Shown here one piece after another: positions 24,324-32,750 of a DNA stretch of 41,641 bases. The notes under the pieces are model-generated. The model searched no databases and was not told where the DNA came from. It was given only the letters and a program-made list of their open reading frames with translations. The position numbers and the translations under genes were made by a program. Origin of the DNA: Candidatus Poribacteria bacterium. Lineage in GTDB: Bacteria > Poribacteria > WGA-4E > WGA-3G. Numbering within the stretch: the stretch's first letter is position 1; each line of letters starts with the position of its first letter. The DNA lies in NCBI GenBank assembly GCA_022823085.1, contig JAJDXV010000071.1:1-41641 (forward strand), given 5' to 3'.

Positions 24324-24421
24324 GTTTGACTCCTTTTGATCAGAAAGATATCGTTGGACTATCTTCCGTTATTTCATTTTTTCAGCGTCTCAATAAAATT
24401 ACAGAGATGCAGTTTTAAGAA

Positions 24422-24448
24422 GTTTTTGCTACGAAACGAGGCAAAAAC
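24422..24448. promoter_or_regulatory. Inverted repeat, candidate operator
   Basis: A perfect 8-bp inverted repeat, GTTTTTGC and GCAAAAAC, is separated by 11 bases in the region shared by the divergent XRE and FtsX-fusion genes. The arm spacing fits an HTH dimer binding site. Apart from this and the promoter at 24501, I see nothing further in 24324-24739 except an AT-rich leader. Confidence 0.4.
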
Positions 24449-24500
24449 GTGAAATATATTTTAACCCAAAAAACCTCGAAATGCAAATTTTAATTTAAGT

Positions 24501-24530
24501 TTGACAAAAATTATAATATTAGGATAAAAT
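24501..24530 (+). promoter_or_regulatory. Promoter of the giant FtsX-fusion gene
   Basis: TTGACA (24501-24506), an 18-base spacer and TAAAAT (24525-24530). It implies a 5' leader of roughly 200 bases before ATG 24740, which is long for a simple promoter and leaves room for post-transcriptional control. Confidence 0.55.
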
Positions 24531-24739
24531 ATAGACATTATTGCCAATATTGTAGAAAAAATCTGTATCGCACACATTTAAACAAGCCAAATACGAAAAA
24601 ATAAATGAACCGCATACCCTTATACATAGCGGTGTCTTATCTTCGTGGCGTGTGTCTTAGTAGATAAACCGAAAAAACACTCGCGTATGTACCTTGGGAA
24701 GAAGTGAGAAAAATAAGAAAAGGTGAGGGACTTTACAAC

Positions 24740-27700
24740 ATGAAAATGCGTAGTAGGCGTGAATATCGTTCGCAATGTTTTGTTTCTATAATAAGTGTGT
24801 TGACGTTTTTGGTGTCCACACTGTTAGTCGTTGGATTATCGGATACCGTGCATGCACAGGCGGTTTCAAGCACCGGTATGAAAACCGCTGCGATCCAGAT
24901 CCGAGATGACATCTCTATCGGCAACATCCGAAAGGATATTGCCCGTCTGTCGAGTCTTGAGAGCCGCGTAACCGGCTATCCGCAAGCCGCGAGCGGTAGT
25001 AAGTACATCTTCGACCGATTCGTAGAAATCGGCTTGCAAAACGTTGAGAGTCGTGAATTTCCGGTCACCGTACCGATTGATCACGGTGATAGTGTCGTTG
25101 AGGTGCTCTCACCTGATGGTACCGTCCTATATACTTTTAAACTCACCCCGCTTTGGCCGAACCTTGTCCGCACTTCGCTTTTGGCAGACGCAATTAAACA
25201 TACCGTATTAGCAGGCGAATCACTGAAAGACATTGCTGACAGTTTCCAAGTTGATGAAGCCGCTATCCTTGCAGACGAACGAAACCAATTTTTGGCGACA
25301 CCTGTGGTTGAAGGCAGCACCGTCTATATCCCGACAGGTGGGTTATCTGGCCCGCTTCTTTACGGTGATGACGCTGAACTCGCTGATTTTAACGGCACGA
25401 ATATTGGCGGATTCTGGCACGAACTCGGAGACAGAGATACCCTCACAACACTCGCACGACGTTACCGTATCACTGAAGCGAGCATCACCGACGACATACT
25501 CAATGAACACCTGCAAAAAGCGTCCGATGGCATTGATAACGATGAAGACGGCACCATTGATGAATACGGTGAGATACCACTGCTCTCCGAGATTCGAGGA
25601 TGGGCAACGGACGGTATTGATAACGATGCCGACGGCTGGACAGACGAAATTCCCGGCGACCATACCGACGGTATTGATAATAACAACGATGGACAGGTTG
25701 ATGAGTCCGGCGAATTCGTTGCTGCAAGTGAATCGAATATCTTTATTCCGAAAGGTGCGATCGTACTCCTCGACTTCAACTCCAGTACCCGATATATAAA
25801 CGCCGCAATGCTCGGTGGCACTGCTGTCATCTTTGTCGAGCCTGAAACAACCATCCGAGGCGAAGCAGAAAACAAATTTGGCACCGTCCCCGCTAATATC
25901 CCCCGTTTTTGGATTTCTAAAACAGATGCTGATGTCCTAACAGCTCTTCTTGAAGAACAGCACGCACAAGGGAATCAAGTCAATGTTCGTGTGCGGGGTA
26001 AAATGACTTGGGAACGTCGCGTCGGACAGAACATACGCGGTTTTTTAGAGGGCGGCGACCCAACACTCAGCGATGAACTCGTCGTTATCACCGCTTATTA
26101 CGATTCTATGTCTGTAGTTCCAGCGATGGCACCCGGTGCAGATCCGACTTCCGGCATCGCGACATTCATGGAACTCGCGCGCCTCTTCAGTCAACCCCAG
26201 TATCGCCCCGGCTATTCTGTCCTTTTTGTGGCAGTTGATGGACACTTCCAAGGACTCGCCGGCATGCGGGCATTTATGGAAGGTATCGGGCAGGATATTG
26301 TCGGGGCTGATACAGACTCACCCGGGACGCCGACAATGCACGGACTCCGACGTGGACTCTCTACAGATATTATTGAATTTGAGGAACTCGGTAGAAGACT
26401 TCTCCTCTCGATTGACCGGAGTGTCCTCGTTGATCTCCCCTCCAATTTCTTCCACGGTATACACCAAGTAAAAGCAGATATCGAATCACTTGGAATAACA
26501 CTCGACGGTTTGGCAGAGACGCGCGCCGAAATTAATCACCTCACCAATCAACAGCGTGATTTTTCTGAGCGTCAGAAGAAACAAGCAGATAGGAATCGGA
26601 AACGAGAGAAGCAAGGATTTACCGGCGAAGAGAAGAGCCTCTTGTTAGCGAATCTTGCACGTTCAAAGAAAGAGGCTTTGCAAACAACACACTTCCTTCG
26701 AGATGTCGTTGGGCGACTCGCTGAAGTCCGTACAGTTGCGCTCAACACAAGCCGAACCGCTCAAACCGAATTAATTGAGACAATCGCACTCCCAACCGCC
26801 CGACTTGATGTGTGGGCAGTCGATAAACTTATTCGTTACATTGAAGCAGGTGAGATTGATGAATACGCGAAGCATCCAAACGATGCCTATCTGCTTCCAG
26901 AACAACGTGGGTCGGAGTGGTATATCCCTGTACCGCAAGATCTCCCCGAAGAACTCGTCGCTGATATAGAGACGCTTAACAGTGTCCTTGCAGATTGGGA
27001 GATGAGCGATAAACGTAAGTTTGCCCTGATGTGGACTCCGGAAAAAGTTCTTGACCGACACCTTGACCTCCACAGTCTCAATAATGCCAAAAAAGCGCGA
27101 AGCATCTTAAATGCTGCTACTGATACACAAGAGAGTGCTGTCGAAAAAGAGACCCAACTCCTCGAAAAAGTCCTCTCACAAATCTCTGACAGCCAACCTA
27201 TAGAAGATGAAATTAAGACAAGCATTCGGAAACTCAAGGAAATAGCATTGTCGCAAGAACCCAGCCAATTGATTTACGGCGGGAAATACCTATCCAAAGC
27301 CGGTGTCGAGCGGCTCACCACGATTGATACGCAACTTCGACAACGTTTAGCCGAATCCGAAGAAACCGTTGACACAGGTGTATTAATTGCAGACCTGCTG
27401 AAAGATAAGCAGGGGATTTTTGAAATCGCCCTCCGAAACGCACGATTGGAGCGAACACGCATCCAGAACCTGCTTGCGACATCCGAAACTTTAGGACGTG
27501 AGTACTTGGCTGAAGAGCAGCTCATCTTGGAAAACTACCTATCGGCAAGTGAGGTAGAACAGGCACTCAACCTCCGTTCACGCGTTGCAGCATATATTAC
27601 TGAAAAGGAACTCTTAGCAACCGTCAAAAAACGAGCGGAAACAGATCTTGTGGCACTCGACAATCTGCTCAAACGTCTTCCGACATTGAATACGGATGTT

Positions 27701-30700
27701 GATGAAGAGACGAAAAACTTGCTACGCGACAACATGCTAACGCTTCGGAATGCTCGCTTCCGCAACATTCAGAGTCGTATTGAAAAAATGTTGCGAATTG
27801 ATACCGACGAATACAATCGAAAACTCGGGCAGATTGAAGCAGCGATCGCACTCCAGGACCTGTTCAACCGTTACTACACCTCGCTCTTTATTAGTGTTGA
27901 CCTCTCATCGCAGTCGAATCAGTTCGGCGTGTTTAACAAAGGATGGTTTTACGACCAAGAACCTGAATTTGTGCTCCGACGTGAGTTCGCGAGTATCGGT
28001 AATAAACTCGCAACCTATGCCCAAGATGCCGACTTCGGTGTCCGTATCCGTAAACTCTGGCAGTGGACAGATGACCAAATCCGACAAGCCGTTATGGCGC
28101 GGCAATGGAATGTCGCAAATGGGATTTCTGACAAGGCGGCGCTTGAAGGGAAGACACTCGAAACTTTGCTCAGTTCGCATTTCGCTAAACTGACCGGACT
28201 CAGCGGTGTCAGCCGGCTCATGAAGATGCAGTTCGAGCAGTGGCGCAATCAAGGCGAACCTTCCGAGGATATGCTCAAGGACATGGACTATATCCGAAAA
28301 GAGGTTGAACGCTTCATCCGAAACGATGTACGCACCGCAAAGAAAAATCGGAAGAACAGCATTCGGACGCGCGAGCAGCTCGACGCAATGCTCCGGCTCC
28401 GACATGAAGAGCCGGATACTTTTACCGATGATGAAATTGAAGACATCAAAACCCTGATTTCGATTGCTGGACTCGGTGGACAGTCGAATTTCGTGAACGC
28501 CATATCTGCAAGCGGCGGAAAAACGTGGAAAACATACATTCCCGGTAAAATCGCTTTCGATAGCGAAGTCGCAACACTTGTTGGAAAAACCGGTATCGCT
28601 TTCGCAACGATTGAAGATGCACGTGTTTTAACCGATACCCCGCTTGATACAATTGATCGCGTCGATTTACGTGAAGGTGGTAATCTCCATCAGCAAGCAC
28701 AGACACTCGCATCAATACTCATCCAAGCACTCCGGGACGAAGAGATGCCGACTGCCGCTCGTGTCGGTAATTTTTATTGTAACCTTTTCGGTGATGTCGT
28801 GGAATTCGATGCACGTGAGTCCGCCCTTCCGAATAAACCGGTGCCTTATCCAATATTGACGCTCCGCAGAAAGCATAAGACCATGATGGGTGTCCGTGGC
28901 GACCTATTTGTTATGGGAGATAACAAAGGCAACTTTGAGGTGCCTGGGTTAGCCATGGAAGGTAGGGCGACGCGTCGGCTCGGTGGTGCACAAGAGGTTG
29001 AGGCATATATCCTTGACAAAGATTCAGGCGACATCGTCTACGCTCCAGATTTAGGGAATTACGGCGCGAAACTACTCCCGAATAAAGTACCTATTAACAC
29101 GCGTCGCCGCGGCTGTCGTGTCGTTACATTCCCTTGTGTGTCCACAACTATCTACGATCTCGTTGACCAGCGATACCTGCGAACCTTGCGAGAACTTGAA
29201 ATTTACGACGCACTCACCGATAGCGCACCGGAAAAGTACGGAATGTCCAAACCGTGGCAACAAGAAGGTGTCTCTGCAGCGGAACCCATCGCACTCGTCT
29301 ATAGTGAACCGAACACCCGTATTAAAATCGGGATGGCTTATGGGCAGATAGGCAAGCGTCTTTTGCTTATCAAAGCGACAAAGAGTGGTATGAAGAACCC
29401 GACGCTCTATACAGGTGAAGGGTTTGTCGTGCGTGAAAACGGACGAATTCGTATGACTCCGTACGTCGTTGTCCGAGATATGTGGTGGCTTGACGAGAAC
29501 CGATCACGCCTCTATAAACGTTTCGGTATCTCCAGTGACCGACTCGATCAACTCCATCAATATGCCAGCGAATACCTTGCACGCGCTGAGACTGAACTCC
29601 TCCAAAACGACTATCAGCAGGCACTCAAACTTGCACGTGCCGCCTGGGGTTACGAATCACGCGCATACCCAGATGTCAAGCAGACGGGTAACGATGTCGT
29701 CAACGGTGTGATGTTCTACCTTGCGCTGTTGATGCCGTTCGCCTACTTTATGGAACGACTCATTTTCGGGTTCCCCAACATTCACAAGCAGATTCTCGGA
29801 TCGTTCGGTATCTTTTTACTTGTGTTCTTCTTCTTAAGTCAGGTCCACCCTGCCTTCCAGATTACAACGACCCCGATAATTATTTTGATCGCGTTTGTTG
29901 TACTGGCGTTGACAGTTATCGTCATCAGTATCATTATCCGAAAATTTGAGGAACAGCTCGAAAAGATTCGGCAGGAAGGAAACAAGGTTTACAAGGCGGA
30001 TGTCGGCCGCTTGAGTGCAAGTGCTGCAGCGTTTAGTTTGGGTATCTCCAACATGCGGAAACGGAAGGGACGCACGATCCTGACCTGTTGTACGCTGGTT
30101 ATCCTGACCTTCACCGTGATTTCCTTCACCTCTGTCCGGACGTTTATGCATCCGAACAGAACGAGTCTCCCGCAGGTAACACCACGTTATACAGGACTCC
30201 TGATCCGCGACCAATACTGGCGTCCGCTTGAAGAACCGGTATTGACCTCCGTGCGGAACGATATGCAGAAGACGCAGATTACAGTCACCGACTTTGAACG
30301 ACTGCTGAAACGTAAAAGCGAAATTCTTACCAAAGACGGACAACAACCGATCAATGTCCCAGAAACCATCACAAATTTAGAGCGAGGAGGCTTTATCCAA
30401 CAGGTGGACGAAGAGTCCGTTGTGACTGTCCAGAATAAGATTGCCCCCCGCGCCTGGTATCAGTCTTCGGGGACCGGCGATCAATCGTTTGTACAGTTGA
30501 CCCGTACGCCCAACGCAATAGATACATCGCCGCCGACGCATCAACTGACGGGTGAGGCCCTCACCTTCGCTGCGAATATGCTCGTCGGGATGAGCGAATC
30601 AGAACCTGATGTTACCGGTATTGATAGATACCTGCAATACGGCAAATGGTTCGATCCTGCTGATGCCAGCGAATGGCCCACGGAGTGGCCCTACGCGATT

Positions 30701-32059
30701 GTGCTCCCGAAAGGGATGGCAGAATTGCTGAAAATTACCGAAAGCGACATGGGTAAAGCAACCGTTTCTGTCTACGGGGCGGACTTCACCGTCGTCGGTG
30801 TCCTCGGTATCGGGTTCAAAGACCTCACCGACAATGACGGCGAGGAACTCACACCTGTTGACTATCAGTTGATGCAGCAGCAGCGGAGTCGCGGTGCTAC
30901 CGGCGATGAGACGCTCGAAGGCGAATTACAGAAATACCTCCACCTCACCCCGGACAGTATCGCTGTTCTACCTTATGAAGTGGTTATGAATCAAGGCGGG
31001 ACCCTCCGAAGTGTCGCCGTTAACATGGAACCGGGAGAAGACGATCCGACAGTACTCGGTGCTATCGATAAGTTGGACCTCATCATGGCACCCCTCATGA
31101 ATCGTATCGCACTCGATTTCTTCGTCGGACGTGATAAAGACACATACCTCTATAGCAGTATTGGGATGACGAGTTTCAGCGGGATGGGTAACCTGTTTGT
31201 GCCGATTTTGATTGCCGCACTCATCGTCCTTAATACGATGCTCGGTGCCGTCTATGAGCGTGTCCGAGAAATTAGCATTTACAGCTCAGTCGGTCTCGCA
31301 CCGGTCCATATCGCCTTCCTATTCCTGGCTGAGGCATGCGTATATGCTATCGTCGGTGCTGTCTTGGGATACCTCATGGGACAGGCAATAGCGACAACGC
31401 TTGTGCATTTCGGCTGGCTCGCTGGGTTGACACTCAACTATTCATCGATGTCAACTGTCGTCGCAACGGTCATCGTCATGATCGTCGTGCTTCTGAGTAC
31501 GCTTTACCCGGCAATCAAAGCCTCAAGAATGGCTGTCCCGGATATTGAGCGTAAATGGAAGCTCCCAGAACCGGAAGGCGACGTGTGGCATTTCAACTTG
31601 CCTTTCACGGTGCTTGAGGAAGAGGCACTCGGCTTGAACGTCTTTATGCGTGACTATTTTGAGGCACATGCCGACGAATCCGCAAGCGATTTCTATACCG
31701 ATCAGGTCACCTTCGGTGAAGCGGCAGAAGATTCATATCAGATCGGTATGATGGTATGGTTGGCACCTTATGATTTAGGCGTGAGTCAGTCGATCCAGTT
31801 CGTTACGTCCCCGGTCGGCGGCGAGGAGGAAGACCTCTACAAAATCACGTTGGATGTCAATCGTGAGAGTGGCGAGATCGCTTCTTGGAAACGTGTGAAC
31901 CGGCGCTTCCTCAACCTCCTACGGAAGCAGTTGCTCATCTGGCGTACGTTCAGCGTCGATGTCCGGGCAGAGTTCCATGAACGCGGTAGGATGGAAGGCA
32001 TGCAATCGCCGGAGGAAGAGACAGCACAGATGGATCCGGCACTGACACCGGCAGATTGA
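24740..32059 (+). CDS. Giant LysM / Ca-repeat / PA / M28-like / FtsX-permease fusion
   Basis: The product has about 2439 residues from ATG 24740 (a GTG at 24704 is possible). Order: signal peptide 1-39; LysM about 153-199; a second LysM-like segment interrupted by three D-G-I-D-N-x-x-D-G calcium-binding repeats at 263, 291 and 310; PA-like segment about 345-420; M28 peptidase-like domain about 440-520; long helical, coiled-coil-rich region about 580-1230; beta-rich region about 1230-1650; four TM segments 1656-1800; a MacB-like periplasmic region; three FtsX-type TM segments about 2149-2257; soluble tail. In the M28 core the zinc-ligand His is Tyr (Y-Y-D at 453-455) and the E-E pair is His502-Phe503, so peptidase activity is unlikely. 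The permease part needs a separate ATPase; the LolD/MacB-type gene at 40597 is the obvious candidate. Probably envelope-spanning; role unknown. Confidence 0.82.
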   Translation: MKMRSRREYRSQCFVSIISVLTFLVSTLLVVGLSDTVHAQAVSSTGMKTAAIQIRDDISIGNIRKDIARLSSLESRVTGYPQAASGSKYIFDRFVEIGLQNVESREFPVTVPIDHGDSVVEVLSPDGTVLYTFKLTPLWPNLVRTSLLADAIKHTVLAGESLKDIADSFQVDEAAILADERNQFLATPVVEGSTVYIPTGGLSGPLLYGDDAELADFNGTNIGGFWHELGDRDTLTTLARRYRITEASITDDILNEHLQKASDGIDNDEDGTIDEYGEIPLLSEIRGWATDGIDNDADGWTDEIPGDHTDGIDNNNDGQVDESGEFVAASESNIFIPKGAIVLLDFNSSTRYINAAMLGGTAVIFVEPETTIRGEAENKFGTVPANIPRFWISKTDADVLTALLEEQHAQGNQVNVRVRGKMTWERRVGQNIRGFLEGGDPTLSDELVVITAYYDSMSVVPAMAPGADPTSGIATFMELARLFSQPQYRPGYSVLFVAVDGHFQGLAGMRAFMEGIGQDIVGADTDSPGTPTMHGLRRGLSTDIIEFEELGRRLLLSIDRSVLVDLPSNFFHGIHQVKADIESLGITLDGLAETRAEINHLTNQQRDFSERQKKQADRNRKREKQGFTGEEKSLLLANLARSKKEALQTTHFLRDVVGRLAEVRTVALNTSRTAQTELIETIALPTARLDVWAVDKLIRYIEAGEIDEYAKHPNDAYLLPEQRGSEWYIPVPQDLPEELVADIETLNSVLADWEMSDKRKFALMWTPEKVLDRHLDLHSLNNAKKARSILNAATDTQESAVEKETQLLEKVLSQISDSQPIEDEIKTSIRKLKEIALSQEPSQLIYGGKYLSKAGVERLTTIDTQLRQRLAESEETVDTGVLIADLLKDKQGIFEIALRNARLERTRIQNLLATSETLGREYLAEEQLILENYLSASEVEQALNLRSRVAAYITEKELLATVKKRAETDLVALDNLLKRLPTLNTDVDEETKNLLRDNMLTLRNARFRNIQSRIEKMLRIDTDEYNRKLGQIEAAIALQDLFNRYYTSLFISVDLSSQSNQFGVFNKGWFYDQEPEFVLRREFASIGNKLATYAQDADFGVRIRKLWQWTDDQIRQAVMARQWNVANGISDKAALEGKTLETLLSSHFAKLTGLSGVSRLMKMQFEQWRNQGEPSEDMLKDMDYIRKEVERFIRNDVRTAKKNRKNSIRTREQLDAMLRLRHEEPDTFTDDEIEDIKTLISIAGLGGQSNFVNAISASGGKTWKTYIPGKIAFDSEVATLVGKTGIAFATIEDARVLTDTPLDTIDRVDLREGGNLHQQAQTLASILIQALRDEEMPTAARVGNFYCNLFGDVVEFDARESALPNKPVPYPILTLRRKHKTMMGVRGDLFVMGDNKGNFEVPGLAMEGRATRRLGGAQEVEAYILDKDSGDIVYAPDLGNYGAKLLPNKVPINTRRRGCRVVTFPCVSTTIYDLVDQRYLRTLRELEIYDALTDSAPEKYGMSKPWQQEGVSAAEPIALVYSEPNTRIKIGMAYGQIGKRLLLIKATKSGMKNPTLYTGEGFVVRENGRIRMTPYVVVRDMWWLDENRSRLYKRFGISSDRLDQLHQYASEYLARAETELLQNDYQQALKLARAAWGYESRAYPDVKQTGNDVVNGVMFYLALLMPFAYFMERLIFGFPNIHKQILGSFGIFLLVFFFLSQVHPAFQITTTPIIILIAFVVLALTVIVISIIIRKFEEQLEKIRQEGNKVYKADVGRLSASAAAFSLGISNMRKRKGRTILTCCTLVILTFTVISFTSVRTFMHPNRTSLPQVTPRYTGLLIRDQYWRPLEEPVLTSVRNDMQKTQITVTDFERLLKRKSEILTKDGQQPINVPETITNLERGGFIQQVDEESVVTVQNKIAPRAWYQSSGTGDQSFVQLTRTPNAIDTSPPTHQLTGEALTFAANMLVGMSESEPDVTGIDRYLQYGKWFDPADASEWPTEWPYAIVLPKGMAELLKITESDMGKATVSVYGADFTVVGVLGIGFKDLTDNDGEELTPVDYQLMQQQRSRGATGDETLEGELQKYLHLTPDSIAVLPYEVVMNQGGTLRSVAVNMEPGEDDPTVLGAIDKLDLIMAPLMNRIALDFFVGRDKDTYLYSSIGMTSFSGMGNLFVPILIAALIVLNTMLGAVYERVREISIYSSVGLAPVHIAFLFLAEACVYAIVGAVLGYLMGQAIATTLVHFGWLAGLTLNYSSMSTVVATVIVMIVVLLSTLYPAIKASRMAVPDIERKWKLPEPEGDVWHFNLPFTVLEEEALGLNVFMRDYFEAHADESASDFYTDQVTFGEAAEDSYQIGMMVWLAPYDLGVSQSIQFVTSPVGGEEEDLYKITLDVNRESGEIASWKRVNRRFLNLLRKQLLIWRTFSVDVRAEFHERGRMEGMQSPEEETAQMDPALTPAD

Positions 32060-32103
32060 GCGAGTACGCAGTTAACAGTACGGCGAGTACGCCTTTCAGT
32101 ACT

Positions 32104-32159
32104 CAGTTAACAGTTAAAAGAGGGATACGATAATTCTAACACCTCTTAACTGAAAACTG
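32104..32159. repeat. Imperfect inverted repeat downstream of the giant gene
   Basis: A roughly 20-base left arm beginning CAGTTAACAGTT and ending AAGAGG (32104-32123) pairs with a right arm beginning CCTCTTAACTG (32142-32159). GGCGAGTACGCC at 32082-32093 is also found inside MITE D. The region 32060-32320 contains no gene; it is filled with such small repeats. Confidence 0.5.
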
Positions 32160-32182
32160 AAAGTGAGCGTAGCGAACGTGCT

Positions 32183-32236
32183 TTGACCAACAACTCGACT
32201 CCGAATACTTTGACCAAGGCACGAGTTGTTGATCAA
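32183..32236. repeat. 15-bp inverted repeat, copy 1
   Basis: TTGACCAACAACTCG (32183-32197) pairs with CGAGTTGTTGATCAA (32222-32236) with one mismatch and a 24-base loop. It is homologous to the hairpin at 32494-32547, and both are followed by AAAGCGACGGACAA or a close variant. The pair flanks the small membrane-protein gene. Confidence 0.65.
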
Positions 32237-32320
32237 AACTGTTAACTTCAAAGCGACGGACAACAGAGAACGACGTATTAACCGCGAGAAACCTGATTGA
32301 ACCGCAAGGAAAATTTAAAT

Positions 32321-32497
32321 ATGGAAAGAGTAGCAGGTTTTATTATTATTCTTGGCACCTTGTTATGGTTGTTTAGTGTTATCATCCTTGAGGGGCGTTG
32401 GCAATGGCAAATGTTCTCGGCTCTTGTGCTGACAATTGGTATCTTCTGTGCGCATTTCTGGGAAGAGTTACGAGACACTGACAGCAGTGGAGATTGA
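32321..32497 (+). CDS. Small two-TM membrane protein
   Basis: This 58-residue protein has two hydrophobic segments (about 4-22 and 31-49) and a charged C-terminus. ATG 32321 is preceded by AAGGA about ten bases upstream; a TTG at 32297 would add eight polar residues and is less likely. It lies between two copies of the same inverted repeat, and its TGA stop is part of the second copy. I recognise no family. Its position directly after the FtsX-fusion gene, on the same strand, allows it to be an accessory peptide, but this is only positional. Confidence 0.5.
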   Translation: MERVAGFIIILGTLLWLFSVIILEGRWQWQMFSALVLTIGIFCAHFWEELRDTDSSGD

Positions 32498-32547
32498 CCA
32501 AGAACTCGCGCCTTAGCAAAATTATCGGTAGACGAGTTCTTGGTCAA
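32494..32547. repeat. 15-bp perfect inverted repeat, copy 2
   Basis: TTGACCAAGAACTCG (32494-32508) and CGAGTTCTTGGTCAA (32533-32547) are perfect complements with a 24-base loop. The left arm includes the stop codon of the small membrane-protein gene. It could act as a transcript-end structure, but there is no T-run. In 32498-32750 the only other content is the TTATAAG array, its complementary arm and a strong Shine-Dalgarno before the next gene. Confidence 0.68.
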
Positions 32548-32593
32548 AAGCGACGGACAAGAGTGAGTTGCCAAAGGCATCAGTTATTGGTGG

Positions 32594-32635
32594 TTATAAG
32601 TTATAAGTTATAAGTTATAAGTTATAAGTTATAAG
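32594..32635. repeat. TTATAAG heptamer array, six copies
   Basis: Six perfect tandem copies of TTATAAG. Partial complementary units (CTTATAA) occur downstream at about 32668 and 32703, and a reversed four-copy array lies at 35262-35289 beyond the transporter gene. The 7-bp unit shifts the frame, but no ORF crosses it. Confidence 0.85.
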
Positions 32636-32750
32636 TACGTGGTTGATTTACCTACCACCTCTTAACTTATAACTACTAACTGAAAGGATTTCGTAGAAAT
32701 CCGTACTTATAACTGCGTACCCGCTAACTAAGAAAAGGAGAACATTCGAT

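Noticed and set aside
26060..26290. Calling the giant protein an active M28 aminopeptidase
   Set aside because: The zinc-ligand His and the Glu-Glu pair are replaced by Tyr and His-Phe, so activity is unlikely even though the fold is recognisable.
32594..32635. Heptamer array considered as a CRISPR
   Set aside because: The 7-bp units are contiguous with no spacers and no cas genes are nearby.
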